Shown: one piece after another, positions 25,940-34,415 of the stretch
Numbering within the stretch: the stretch's first letter is position 1
Layout of the letters: each line of letters starts with the position of its first letter
Origin: Candidatus Aminicenantes bacterium UBA2190
GTDB lineage: Bacteria > Acidobacteriota > Aminicenantia > UBA2199
DNA: 64,000 nucleotides
Direction of reading: 5' to 3'
NCBI GenBank assembly: GCA_002335385.1
Contig: DCVK01000016.1
Location: 7,891-71,890, forward strand
Program-made: the position numbers and the translations under genes
The notes under the pieces: generated by a model
Databases searched by the model: none
The model's input: only the letters and a program-made list of their open reading frames with translations
What the model was told of the DNA's origin: nothing

Positions 25940-27586
25940 TCAGAACAGGCCGCTGATGTTGCCGTCGGCATCGATGTCAATGCTCTCGGCCGCCGGCTCC
26001 CTGGGCAGGCCGGGCATGAGCATGATCTCGCCGCAGACCGCCACCACGAAACCGGCGCCGGCGGAGAGGAAGAGGCGGTCGACGTCGACGTCGAAATCGC
26101 GGGGCCGGCCCAGGGCCTTCGGATCGTCGGAGAGCGAGTTGGGGGTCTTGGCGATGATCACGTGCAGCTTGTCGTACCCCAGGTCGGTCAGCAGCTCGAT
26201 GTCCTTGCGCGCCTGGCGGGTGTAGTTGATGCGGGCGGCGCCGTACATGCGGGTGGCGATGGCCTCGATCTTCTTCACAATGCCCCATTCCGGTTCATAG
26301 ATGGGCTTGACCCGGGCCCCGGAGCGCGTGGCCGCTTCGACCGCCCCGGCCAGGTCCAGGCAGCCCTCGCCGCCCTTGTTGAACGGGTCGCTGACAAAGG
26401 CTTTGACCTTGCGGGCGGCGGCATGACGGACGGTGAGCTGGAGTTCCTCGGCGTCGTTGTCGGGGAAATAATTGATGGCCACCACCAGGGGGACGCCGAA
26501 GGTCTGCATGTTCTCGATGTGCTTGTCCAGATTGTCGAAACCCTTGACCAGGGCCTCAAGATTCTTCTCGGCCAGGTTTTCCTTCCCGGCGCCGCCGTGG
26601 TACTTCAGCGCGCGCAGGGTGGTGACCAGCACCACCGCGTCCACGTTGAATTTTCCCGTGCGGCTGACGAAATTCATGAACTTCTCCCCGCCCAGTTCCG
26701 AGGCAAAGCCGGCTTCGGTGACCGTGACCTGGGAAAGGGCCTGGGCCAGGCGGATGGCCTGGATGGAATTGGTGCCATGGGCGATATTGGCGAATGGACC
26801 GCCGTGGATGATGGCCGGGGTACCCTCCAGGGTTTGCACCAGGTTGGGCTTGATGGCGTCCTTGAGCAGCAGTGCCATGGACCCGACGGCCTTGAGGTCG
26901 GCGGCGGTGACGGGCTTGTTCTTCGAGGTATAGCCGACGACCATGCGCGCCAGGCGGTCCTTCAGGTCCTGGAAATCCTCGGCCAGGCAGAGCACGGCCA
27001 TGACCTCCGATGCCACCGAGATGTTGAAGGCGTCCTCGCGGGCGAAGCCGTTCTGGCGGCCGCCCAGGCCGATGACGATCTCGCGCAGGGCGCGGTCGTT
27101 CATGTCGATGACCCGGCGCCAGGCGATGCGCCGCGTGTCGATGCCCAGGCGGTTGCCATGCTGGATATGGTTGTCGATCATCGCCGCCAGCAGGTTGTTG
27201 GCGGTGGTGACGGCGTGGATGTCGCCGGTGAAATGCAGGTCGATCTCGTCGGCGGGCAGCACCTGCGAGGCGCCGCCGCCGGTGGCGCCGCCCTTCATGC
27301 CGAACACCGGGCCCAGCGAGGGCTCGCGCAGGGTGACGATCGAGCGGACGCCGATGCGGTTCAGGGCCATCGACAGGCCGATGGCCATGGTGGTCTTGCC
27401 CTCGCCGGCGGGGGTGGGCGTGGTGGCGGTGACCAGCACCTGGCGGCCGCAGCTTTCGCAGCGGGCCAGGCGCCGGGCCAGCGACGGCTCCAGTTTGGCT
27501 TTATAAGGCCCGTAATAATACAACTCCGCCTCAGCGATGCCGAAACGGGCGGCCATCTCCTTGATCGGAAGCATTTTTTCGGCCAT
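25940..27586 (-). CDS. fhs: Formate--tetrahydrofolate ligase
   Basis: A 548-residue enzyme. ATG 27586 is preferred to ATG 27592, which is only 2 bases from AGGAGG. Conserved blocks: TPAGEGKTTMAIGL (P-loop), GPVFGMKGGATGGG, DIHAVTTANNLLAAMIDNH, FNISVASEVMAVL, and the C-terminal GEIMLMPGLP. It forms 10-formyl-THF from formate, THF and ATP for one-carbon supply or the Wood-Ljungdahl methyl branch. It follows the NtrY-like kinase gene by 61 bp and may be co-transcribed. Confidence 0.97.
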   Translation of the reverse strand: MAEKMLPIKEMAARFGIAEAELYYYGPYKAKLEPSLARRLARCESCGRQVLVTATTPTPAGEGKTTMAIGLSMALNRIGVRSIVTLREPSLGPVFGMKGGATGGGASQVLPADEIDLHFTGDIHAVTTANNLLAAMIDNHIQHGNRLGIDTRRIAWRRVIDMNDRALREIVIGLGGRQNGFAREDAFNISVASEVMAVLCLAEDFQDLKDRLARMVVGYTSKNKPVTAADLKAVGSMALLLKDAIKPNLVQTLEGTPAIIHGGPFANIAHGTNSIQAIRLAQALSQVTVTEAGFASELGGEKFMNFVSRTGKFNVDAVVLVTTLRALKYHGGAGKENLAEKNLEALVKGFDNLDKHIENMQTFGVPLVVAINYFPDNDAEELQLTVRHAAARKVKAFVSDPFNKGGEGCLDLAGAVEAATRSGARVKPIYEPEWGIVKKIEAIATRMYGAARINYTRQARKDIELLTDLGYDKLHVIIAKTPNSLSDDPKALGRPRDFDVDVDRLFLSAGAGFVVAVCGEIMLMPGLPREPAAESIDIDADGNISGLF

Positions 27587-27647
27587 GTTCATCCCCTCCT
27601 AGTTTCCTGTTCCCGGGCCGCCGGCGGCGCGGACGGCCGCCGGATCA

Positions 27648-29822
27648 TCAGGCCGGCAGCTCGATGGTGAAGCGCGCCCCATGCGGCGGGTTGTCGCTGA
27701 TCGAGATCATGCCGTTGTGCTCCTCGATGATGTTGTGGGCGATGGCCAGCCCCAGCCCGGTGCCGCCCTGGCTTTTCTTGGAGAAATAGGGCTGGAACAC
27801 CTTCTGCTTGTCCTCGTCGCTGATGCCCGGGCCGTTGTCGGCGATCTCGACGGTGAGGAACCTGCTCTCGGCGTTGTAGCGCGTGACGATCCCGATCTCG
27901 CCCTGGTTGCCCATGACCTGCAGGGCGTTGTCCAGGATGTTGACGAAGACCCGCTTGATCTGCTCTACGTCCAGCTTGACCAGCGCCGGCAGGTCCACGT
28001 CGAAGGCGACCTTGAACTGGACGTTCTGGTAGACCGAGGTGTAGGTGGCCACCAGCTTCTCCAGGATGTCGTTGACGTCGCCCTGGGTGAACTTGATCTC
28101 GGGCAGGCGGGCGAAGTTGGCGAACTCCTCGGCCAGGTTCTTGATCGAGTCCAGCTCCTGGGAGATGATGTTCAGGCTGTCCTCGACGATGGCGCGGAAC
28201 TTCTCCGGCGGCTGGTCCAGGCTGCGCATGATGCGCTGCGAGGAGATCTGGATGGGCGTGAGCGGGTTCTTGATCTCGTGGGCGATGCGCTTGGCCACTT
28301 CGCGCCAGACCAGCATGCGCTGGGCCTTGATCAGCTCGGTCAGGTCGGTCAGCACCACCAGCAGCCCGGCGAAGCGGCTGTTGATCGGGTTGCGCAGCTG
28401 GGTGATCTTGACGGCCAGGTTGATGTACTGGCCCTGCAGCTTGACGTCGACCTCCTTTTCGATGAGCTTGAAGCGCGCGGCGAAGGCCTTCTTGACCAGG
28501 GCATGGATGTCGCCGTAGAGCGACTCGGAGATCACCTCGGCGTAGTTCTTGCGCACCGCCGTCTCCGGGTCCAGCGACAGCATGCGCGCCGCCTCGTTGT
28601 TGATGACCATGATGTCGCCGCGCAGGTTCAGGGCCATGACGCCGGTGGTGATGTTCTTGAGGATGGTCTCGATGATGCTGCGGCGGTGGCGCAGCTCGAT
28701 GGTGCGCCGGTTCAGCTTGTCGCGGTTGTCCTTCAGGTCGATGGCCATGCGGTTGAACTCATTGATCAGGGTGTTGAACTCGTCCTTGGTCTCGTAGTCG
28801 ATGCGCACGTCCAGGTTGCCCTTGGCGATCTCGGAGGTGGCCGTGACCAGCTTCTCGATGGGCACGGTGATGCCCTTGGCCAGGTAGAAGCCCAGCCAGG
28901 AGGCGGAGAAGATGATCAGGATGGTGATGAACAAAAAGAGCAGGATGTAGGTGTTCTTGACCGGGTCGCGCAGGACGCGCATCTGGTTGTGCTTGCTGAC
29001 CATGCCGGCCAGGGAGTTCAGGCTGCGCGTGTAGCTGTCCGGGAAGTATTTCCCGGTGATGATCAGCATCTTGTCGCCCTGCCCGATGTCGAAGGCCACG
29101 CCGTTGCGGATCAGCTCGGCCGATTTCAGCGTGTCGATGGTGGTGAAGCCGGCGCCGCCCAGGCCGCGGTAGACGACGTTCAGCGGCAGGTCCCGGTATT
29201 CCTGCATGGGGATGCGCGGGTGACAGATGGTGTAGACGTCCTTGCTGTTGCGGTAGAGGGTGACCACGTCGAGCTTGTATTCCAGCATCTTCTCCTTGAG
29301 CTTGTTCATCAGGAAGACCTTGTTCTCTTCGGCGTACATGCGCTTCTGCTGGATCATGGCGGCGATCAGGTTCGAGTAGTGCCGCAGGTCCTCGTTGATG
29401 TTGCCGTAGTAGTTGGTCTTGACCTCCTCGACGTTCTGCATGATGTTCTCGATGGGGGCCTTGAACCACTGCTCGATGCTCTGCGAGATGACGTCGGTGG
29501 CGAAGAAGAAGAGCAGCAGGGTGGGGACGATGGAGAAGGCGATGAAGAAGAAGACCAGCCGGTTCTTGAAGCTGTGGCCGGCGCCGCCCTGGTTGCGATC
29601 CAGGTACATCTTCAGGATGTTGCGCGCCAGGATGAAAAGGAAAGTCAGGCCGAAGAGGATGATGATGATCCACAGGCCGAAGATCACGGTGTTGCTCTTC
29701 AGGGCCGGCGGCGAGAAGTTCTTGCTCTCCTCGAAATAGAGGCGCAGGATGACGAAAACGATGAAAGACATCACGAAAGCCGCCACGATCAGGCGCGTGC
29801 CCTTGACCTTCTTGCTCTTCAT
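27648..29822 (-). CDS. NtrY-like membrane sensor histidine kinase
   Basis: A 724-residue protein from ATG 29822 behind GGAGGA. Membrane helices (about 9-28, 42-65, 89-112), a periplasmic domain (about 115-290), a further helix (about 293-316), HAMP (about 317-370), PAS (about 385-490), HisKA with the phospho-acceptor in IAHEIKNPLTPIQ, and HATPase with N box NILDNALQVMG, DNGPGIS and GGTGLGLAI. The layout matches NtrY-type nitrogen/redox sensors. No NtrX-like regulator is adjacent, so its partner is elsewhere. Confidence 0.93.
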   Translation of the reverse strand: MKSKKVKGTRLIVAAFVMSFIVFVILRLYFEESKNFSPPALKSNTVIFGLWIIIILFGLTFLFILARNILKMYLDRNQGGAGHSFKNRLVFFFIAFSIVPTLLLFFFATDVISQSIEQWFKAPIENIMQNVEEVKTNYYGNINEDLRHYSNLIAAMIQQKRMYAEENKVFLMNKLKEKMLEYKLDVVTLYRNSKDVYTICHPRIPMQEYRDLPLNVVYRGLGGAGFTTIDTLKSAELIRNGVAFDIGQGDKMLIITGKYFPDSYTRSLNSLAGMVSKHNQMRVLRDPVKNTYILLFLFITILIIFSASWLGFYLAKGITVPIEKLVTATSEIAKGNLDVRIDYETKDEFNTLINEFNRMAIDLKDNRDKLNRRTIELRHRRSIIETILKNITTGVMALNLRGDIMVINNEAARMLSLDPETAVRKNYAEVISESLYGDIHALVKKAFAARFKLIEKEVDVKLQGQYINLAVKITQLRNPINSRFAGLLVVLTDLTELIKAQRMLVWREVAKRIAHEIKNPLTPIQISSQRIMRSLDQPPEKFRAIVEDSLNIISQELDSIKNLAEEFANFARLPEIKFTQGDVNDILEKLVATYTSVYQNVQFKVAFDVDLPALVKLDVEQIKRVFVNILDNALQVMGNQGEIGIVTRYNAESRFLTVEIADNGPGISDEDKQKVFQPYFSKKSQGGTGLGLAIAHNIIEEHNGMISISDNPPHGARFTIELPA

Positions 29823-29885
29823 TCCTCCACGTTCCTCGCCGCCGCGCGCCGTGAGCGGCCTGGGGACGGCGCATCCTGTCCAGCC

Positions 29886-29914
29886 AATGTAGCATGATTG
29901 GCCGCGCAGGTCAA
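29886..29914 (-). promoter_or_regulatory. Promoter of the NtrY-like kinase gene
   Basis: On the minus strand TTGACC (29914-29909), 17 bases, and TACATT (29891-29886). The -35 directly abuts the -35 of the divergent tRNA promoter. Confidence 0.65.
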
Positions 29915-29943
29915 TTGACAGGAACGGCAAAAAATGATATGGG
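29915..29943 (+). promoter_or_regulatory. Promoter of tRNA-Arg
   Basis: A perfect TTGACA (29915-29920), a 17-base spacer and a weak -10 TATGGG (29938-29943), with the tRNA starting 10 bp later. Confidence 0.6.
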
Positions 29944-29952
29944 TGTATCCTT

Positions 29953-30025
29953 GCGCCTGTAGCTCAAAGGATAGAGCATGGGATTCCTAATCCCAGGGTT
30001 GGATGTTCGAGTCATCTCAGGCGCA
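29953..30025 (+). tRNA. tRNA-Arg (anticodon CCT)
   Basis: The 73-base cloverleaf has acceptor GCGCCTG/CAGGCGC, D arm AGCTC..GAGC, anticodon stem TGGGA/TCCCA around loop TTCCTAA (anticodon CCT), and T arm GGATG/CATCT with loop TTCGAGT. The discriminator is A and CCA is not encoded. It reads AGG codons. The next coding region begins 15 bp after its 3' end, so the two are probably co-transcribed. Confidence 0.93.
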
Positions 30026-30040
30026 ATGGTGAGGTCAACC

Positions 30041-30712
30041 ATGAAGAAGAAGGAAAAGGAACACCTGAAGACCGACCCGTTCATCCGTTTTTTTGAAACG
30101 GCGTTCGCCTTCATCAAGAGCCATCGCCGCTGGATCGTCATGGGCGCCGCCGCCGTCGCCCTGGTCGTCCTCGCCCTGATGCTGCTGCTCCTGTTCCGCA
30201 ACCTGAGTTCCTCCGGCGAGAACACCCTGTACGCCGAGGCCTTCCGCGTGCGCAACGACGGCAAGATGACCCTGGACCAGAAGATCGCCGCCCTGCAAAA
30301 GATGAAATTCAAGCGGGGGATCTCGGCCTCCGGCCGGCTGTTCCTCGCCGCCCTGCACTACGAAAAGGGAGAGCTGGCCAAGGCCGAGGCCTTGCTGACC
30401 GCGATGCCCGCCAGCCGCCTGCGGCTGCTGAACGACGAGAAGCACGCCCTGTATGCCCAGGTGCTGGCCGCCGGCGGCAAGAGCGCCGAGGCCGAGGCCG
30501 TGCTCAACCGCCTGCTGGCGGAGAAGAAGACCGTCCTGTCCCGGGAACTCATCCTGATCCAGCTGGCCAAGCTGCAGCGGAAGGACAGGCGCTACGCCGA
30601 GGCGGCCGCGACGCTCCAACGCGTCATCGCCGAGCATCCCGACACCCCGGGCGCCATGGAAGCGCAGAGCCTGCTGTCCACGATCGCGAACCCGGCTCCG
30701 ACAGCCCCCTAG
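30041..30712 (+). CDS. TPR-containing single-pass membrane protein
   Basis: A 223-residue protein; ATG 30041 (KKKEKEHLKTDPF) follows GAGGT. An N-terminal membrane helix (about 30-52) places the rest outside the cytosol. The C-terminal region (about 90-215) has helical repeats with TPR-like periodicity (LFLAALHYEKGELAKAEALL, YAEAAATLQRVIAEHPDTPG). This is the YfgM/TPR_21 style of envelope chaperone-like protein. It lies between tRNA-Arg and pyrK; no function can be assigned. Confidence 0.75.
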   Translation: MKKKEKEHLKTDPFIRFFETAFAFIKSHRRWIVMGAAAVALVVLALMLLLLFRNLSSSGENTLYAEAFRVRNDGKMTLDQKIAALQKMKFKRGISASGRLFLAALHYEKGELAKAEALLTAMPASRLRLLNDEKHALYAQVLAAGGKSAEAEAVLNRLLAEKKTVLSRELILIQLAKLQRKDRRYAEAAATLQRVIAEHPDTPGAMEAQSLLSTIANPAPTAP

Positions 30713-30728
30713 CCCCCGTCTTCTTCTA

Positions 30729-30757
30729 TTTACAGCCCCGGCGAAGCGTGGCATAAT
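30729..30757 (+). promoter_or_regulatory. Promoter of pyrK-pyrD
   Basis: TTTACA (30729-30734), 17 bases, CATAAT (30752-30757). The ATG of pyrK is only 6 bases past the -10, so the transcript should begin at or next to the start codon. No ribosome site is visible, consistent with a leaderless mRNA. Confidence 0.65.
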
Positions 30758-30763
30758 CCGATC

Positions 30764-31534
30764 ATGCAAGACGAACGCGGCCTCATCGAGGAATCCCGCG
30801 ACCTCGGCAACGGCTACCATCTGCTGAAGGTCGCCGCCCCGCGCACCGCCGAAGCGGCCAAGCCGGGCCACTTCGTCATGGTGCGCATCCTGCCGGCGCT
30901 CGACCCGCTGCTGCGCCGTCCGCTGGGGATCCTGGACGCGCGGCCGCCCTACATCTGGCTTTATTACCAGGTGCTGGGAAGCGGCACGCGGCTGCTGGCC
31001 GGCCAGCGCCCGGGTGACAGCCTGGACATCCTCGGCCCTTTGGGCAACACATTCCCGGAGCTGCCGGGCCAGCGCGTCCTGCTCATTGCCGGCGGTCGCG
31101 GCATCGTCCCTTTGTTCCACTACGCCCGGACCTACGGCGAGCGCCGGCCGCTGCTGCTGTTGTACGGCGGCCGCGGCAAGGCCGACCTGCCGCTGCTGGA
31201 CCGCGTCCGCTCCCTGCGCCTGGAACGGCTGTTCGTCTTCAGCGAGGACGGCGCGCTCGGCCAGCAGGGGCGGCTCAGCGACGGCCTGGAGAAGATCGTG
31301 CGCGACGAGCGGCCGGACGTCACCATGTCGTGCGGCCCCGAAGCCATGCTGGCCGCGCTGGCCACGCTGCTGAAGCCGTTCCCCACCCGCGACCTGGTCT
31401 TACTGGAGGCCCGCATGGGCTGCGGTTTCGGCGCCTGCCAGGGCTGCGCGGTCCGCGCCGCGGACGGCTCCTATCGCCGCGTCTGTGACGAGGGGCCGGT
31501 CTTCCCCATGGAGGAGATCCAATGGCCGACCTGA
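30764..31534 (+). CDS. pyrK: Dihydroorotate dehydrogenase electron transfer subunit
   Basis: A 256-residue iron-sulfur flavoprotein. The FAD domain has RRPLGILDA (R-P-x-S/G type), the NAD domain LLIAGGRGIVPL, and the C-terminal [2Fe-2S] cluster ligands are in GCGFGACQGCAV and RRVCDEGPVF. It passes electrons from the PyrD FMN to NAD. The start lacks a ribosome site (see promoter entry). It overlaps pyrD by 13 bases, as expected for a heterotetrameric PyrDB-PyrK enzyme. Confidence 0.93.
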   Translation: MQDERGLIEESRDLGNGYHLLKVAAPRTAEAAKPGHFVMVRILPALDPLLRRPLGILDARPPYIWLYYQVLGSGTRLLAGQRPGDSLDILGPLGNTFPELPGQRVLLIAGGRGIVPLFHYARTYGERRPLLLLYGGRGKADLPLLDRVRSLRLERLFVFSEDGALGQQGRLSDGLEKIVRDERPDVTMSCGPEAMLAALATLLKPFPTRDLVLLEARMGCGFGACQGCAVRAADGSYRRVCDEGPVFPMEEIQWPT

Positions 31535-32433
31535 GCGCCGACCTGGGCTTCTGCACGCTGAAGAACCCGGTGATCACGGCATCGGGCACCTTCGGCTACG
31601 GCGAGGAATTCCTGCCGTTCTACGACCTGGACAGCCTCGGCGCCATCGTCATGAAGGGCATCTTCCGCGAGGCGCGGCCGGGCAATCCCCCGCCGCGACT
31701 GCACGAGTCCCCGGCCGGGCTGCTCAATTCGATCGGCCTGGCCGGCCCGGGAAGCGCCGCGCTCCAGGAGGCCATCCGCCGCCTCCATGCCCGTACCCCG
31801 GTGCCGATCATCGTCAACGTCTGCGGCGGGGACGACGACGAGTTCGCCGAGGTGGCCGCGATCTTCTCCGCCATGGATGAAGTGTCCCTGCTGGAGCTGA
31901 ACATCTCCTGCCCCAACGTCAACAAGGGGGGCGCCTGCCCGGCCCAGGACGCCGGCCATACGGCCCGCCTGGTCCAGCGCGTCAAAAAGGGAATCCACAA
32001 GCCGCTGATCGTCAAACTCTCCCCCAACGCCGCCGACATCGTCGGCGTGGCCCAGGCGGCCCAGGACGCCGGCGCCGACGCCCTTTCCCTGGTCAACACC
32101 TTTTTGGGGCTGGCCGTGGACCTGGAGGCGCGCCGGCCGGTGTTCGCCAACGTCTATGCCGGCCTCTCGGGACCGGCCGTCAAACCGCTGGCCCTGCGCC
32201 TGGTCCGCGAGGTCTGCCTCAAGGCCTATGTGCCGGTCATCGGCATCGGCGGCATCGCCAGCGGCCGCGACGCGCTGGACTACATCCTGGTCGGCGCCTC
32301 GGCCGTCCAGGTCGGCACGGTCAACTTTTACGATCCGGCCGGGGCCGCGCGCATCGTGGCCGAGATCGAGGCGGAGATGGTGAGGCTGAAGATCAAGAGT
32401 CTCTCAGAGATTCGGGGCAAGCTGCAGGCATGA
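31522..32433 (+). CDS. pyrD: Dihydroorotate dehydrogenase, class 1B catalytic subunit
   Basis: A 303-residue TIM-barrel FMN enzyme: NPVITASGTFGYGEEF, the SIGLAGPG loop, the catalytic Cys in LELNISCPNV (class 1 uses Cys as base), KLSPNAADI, and the FMN phosphate loop VIGIGGIASGRDALDYILVG. It oxidises dihydroorotate to orotate in pyrimidine synthesis, with PyrK handing electrons to NAD. No other pyrimidine genes are in the window. Confidence 0.96.
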   Translation: MADLSADLGFCTLKNPVITASGTFGYGEEFLPFYDLDSLGAIVMKGIFREARPGNPPPRLHESPAGLLNSIGLAGPGSAALQEAIRRLHARTPVPIIVNVCGGDDDEFAEVAAIFSAMDEVSLLELNISCPNVNKGGACPAQDAGHTARLVQRVKKGIHKPLIVKLSPNAADIVGVAQAAQDAGADALSLVNTFLGLAVDLEARRPVFANVYAGLSGPAVKPLALRLVREVCLKAYVPVIGIGGIASGRDALDYILVGASAVQVGTVNFYDPAGAARIVAEIEAEMVRLKIKSLSEIRGKLQA

Positions 32434-32473
32434 ACCGGCGCGGCGGACTTCTCCAGGACGGGATCGGGCGCCG

Positions 32474-33511
32474 TTGATCCCCCTGAAGCCGGGACGAATC
32501 GCCAGGAGCTTCGTGGCCCCGGTCCTCGTCCTGGCCGTCATCATCGCCGTCTTCTTCCGCGACCTGACCCCCGCGGACATCCTGAGCAACTTCCTGCGGA
32601 TCCCGCCGGCTTTTCTGGCCGCCTTTGCCCTGCTCTCGCTGCTGGGGACCCTGCTGCGCACCTGGCAATACAGCGTCCTGCTGTCCGGCGAGCTGCGTTT
32701 CGGGGGCCTTTTCCTGATCACTCTGGTGCGCAACTTCTCGGTCGACCTGTTGCCGGGGCGCACCGCCTCGCTGGCATTCTATTCCTGGCTGACGAGAAAA
32801 AGGGGGATCGCCCTCGAGAAGGGCGCCGCCAGCTTCGTCCTGTCGGTCTTTTACGATTCCATCGCCCTCACCCTGATGCTGGGCATCCTGCTTATCTCCT
32901 TTTCGACCGGCATGAGCCGCTGGCCGATCTTGGCGGCCATGGCCGTCCTGTTCGCCGCCTCGGCGCTGGTCCTGTTCTTTTCGCGCCCCCTGCTGCAGTT
33001 CCTCCTGAAGAACGGCAGGCTGAGCCGTTTGCGCCTGGCCCGCATCGAGGGGACGGTCCGCCTCGTCCACGAATACCTGGCGGCGCACGAGGGGATGCCC
33101 GAAAGGCTGAAGCTCCTGGGGATCAGTTTCGCCAGCCGCCTCTGCAAGTACGTGTACAACTACATCCTGTTCGAGGGGGTGCTGCATTTGGGCATCAGCC
33201 TGAAACATTTTTCCCTGTTCTGCTTCGGCCTGGCCGCGACCGAGGCCTCGGCGCTGCTTCCCATTCATGGACCGGCCGGCTTCGGCACCTGGGAACTGGC
33301 CTTCGCTTTCGTTTTCTCGGCCCTGCGCGTGCCCGCGGCCAACATCCAGGAGGCGGGCTTCGTCATCCACATCACCAGCCAGGCCTGGGAATACGCCATC
33401 GGCCTGCTGGCCCTGGCCTACCTGGCGTTCGGCTCCGGGGAAAAATCCCCGCCGCTCAGGGGGATGGCGGCGGCCCCACCCACAGGTCCGGGTCCCAGCC
33501 GCAGCCGATGA
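32474..33511 (+). CDS. Lysylphosphatidylglycerol synthase TM-region family protein
   Basis: A 345-residue integral membrane protein with about eight helices, start TTG 32474 (AGGACGGG upstream; start uncertain). The sequence pattern (NFSVDLLPGRTASLAFYSWL, ALLPIHGPAGFGTWELAF) matches the LPG_synthase_TM/UPF0104 family, flippase-like proteins often paired with glycosyltransferases. There is no aminoacyl-transferase domain. It follows pyrD by 40 bp. Its 3' end overlaps the convergent propeller gene by 56 bp, so one of the two C-termini may be mis-called. Confidence 0.8.
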   Translation: MIPLKPGRIARSFVAPVLVLAVIIAVFFRDLTPADILSNFLRIPPAFLAAFALLSLLGTLLRTWQYSVLLSGELRFGGLFLITLVRNFSVDLLPGRTASLAFYSWLTRKRGIALEKGAASFVLSVFYDSIALTLMLGILLISFSTGMSRWPILAAMAVLFAASALVLFFSRPLLQFLLKNGRLSRLRLARIEGTVRLVHEYLAAHEGMPERLKLLGISFASRLCKYVYNYILFEGVLHLGISLKHFSLFCFGLAATEASALLPIHGPAGFGTWELAFAFVFSALRVPAANIQEAGFVIHITSQAWEYAIGLLALAYLAFGSGEKSPPLRGMAAAPPTGPGPSRSR

Positions 33512-34415
33512 ACAGCGCGGCACCCGTATCGACATTGCGCACGTGCATGCGCGTGTTGCCCTTGTGGCCGAACATGTGGACGGCGAATTGCGGCAGGTTG
33601 GACCAGTTCAAGCGGTAGATCTCCTCCCCGGGGGGCGCCGGGAGGTCCTTGAGGAAACGGCCGTCCGCGGCATGAACGATGCGGTAACGGTCGTGCGGCC
33701 AGGGCAGCCATGCCGCCCGGTCGTCGACGGCGGCGCAGGGCCGGCAGCCCTGGCCCTGGGAAACGCGCCGCCCCGGCTCCCTGCCCCCGAAGGGAGCGGT
33801 GCGGATCTGCCGGCCGTCATAATAGACGACGAAGCGGCCGCTGCCGGTGATCTCGCAGTGTTTCTTGACATCGCCGGCGCCATGGGCCGTGCGCATGGCG
33901 GCGGGATCGGACACGCTGACCAGGATGACGTCCCCTTGGTGCGAGGGCCCCGCCAGCCAGTCGCTTCCCCGATGACGATGCCAGCTCCAGCGCGTTTCGT
34001 CGGAGCAGTCCATGCGGGGGTTGAAGACAGTGTGCTTGCGCCCCTTGGGGTCGCAGACATGGATCCTGTCGTTGAAGCGGTAGGCGAAGCGCATGCCGTC
34101 GGGAGCCCAGGATGGGCGTGGCGATCCGCCGCGCAGCCTGCGGCCCGGGGCTCCGGCGACCTCCACCCCGGGGACCTCTTTCTCGACGCCGGAAGCCAGG
34201 TCAAGGCAGAACATCCTGGGCGGGCGGGCGAAGACCACTCTGCCCGGGAGCCCTCCCGAGAACGCCGCCCAGCGCCGCGCCAGGACCGCCGCCGATCCCG
34301 CGTCACAGGCTTCAGCGCGCTCGCCGGGCGCGGCGCTGCCCGCCCCGACGATCCAGACGACGGCGAGCAACTGCGCCGCCGGGAGTGCCCAGCACGCCCG
34401 GCGCCTCCCGCTCAA
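33456..34415 (-). CDS. Secreted beta-propeller (TolB-like) protein
   Basis: A 319-residue frame read from TTG 34415, which overlaps the TGA stop of the upstream gene, with GGGAGAGAG as ribosome site. The N-terminus is a signal-like segment (ACWALPAAQLLAVVWIVGAG). Blades are visible: RPSWAPDGMRFAYRFNDRIH, GDVILVSVSDP, GSGRFVVYYDGRQI. This fits a WD40-like/TolB propeller, possibly a surface or periplasmic sensor. The TTG start and the overlap with the convergent gene reduce certainty. Confidence 0.65.
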   Translation of the reverse strand: MSGRRRACWALPAAQLLAVVWIVGAGSAAPGERAEACDAGSAAVLARRWAAFSGGLPGRVVFARPPRMFCLDLASGVEKEVPGVEVAGAPGRRLRGGSPRPSWAPDGMRFAYRFNDRIHVCDPKGRKHTVFNPRMDCSDETRWSWHRHRGSDWLAGPSHQGDVILVSVSDPAAMRTAHGAGDVKKHCEITGSGRFVVYYDGRQIRTAPFGGREPGRRVSQGQGCRPCAAVDDRAAWLPWPHDRYRIVHAADGRFLKDLPAPPGEEIYRLNWSNLPQFAVHMFGHKGNTRMHVRNVDTGAALFIGCGWDPDLWVGPPPSP

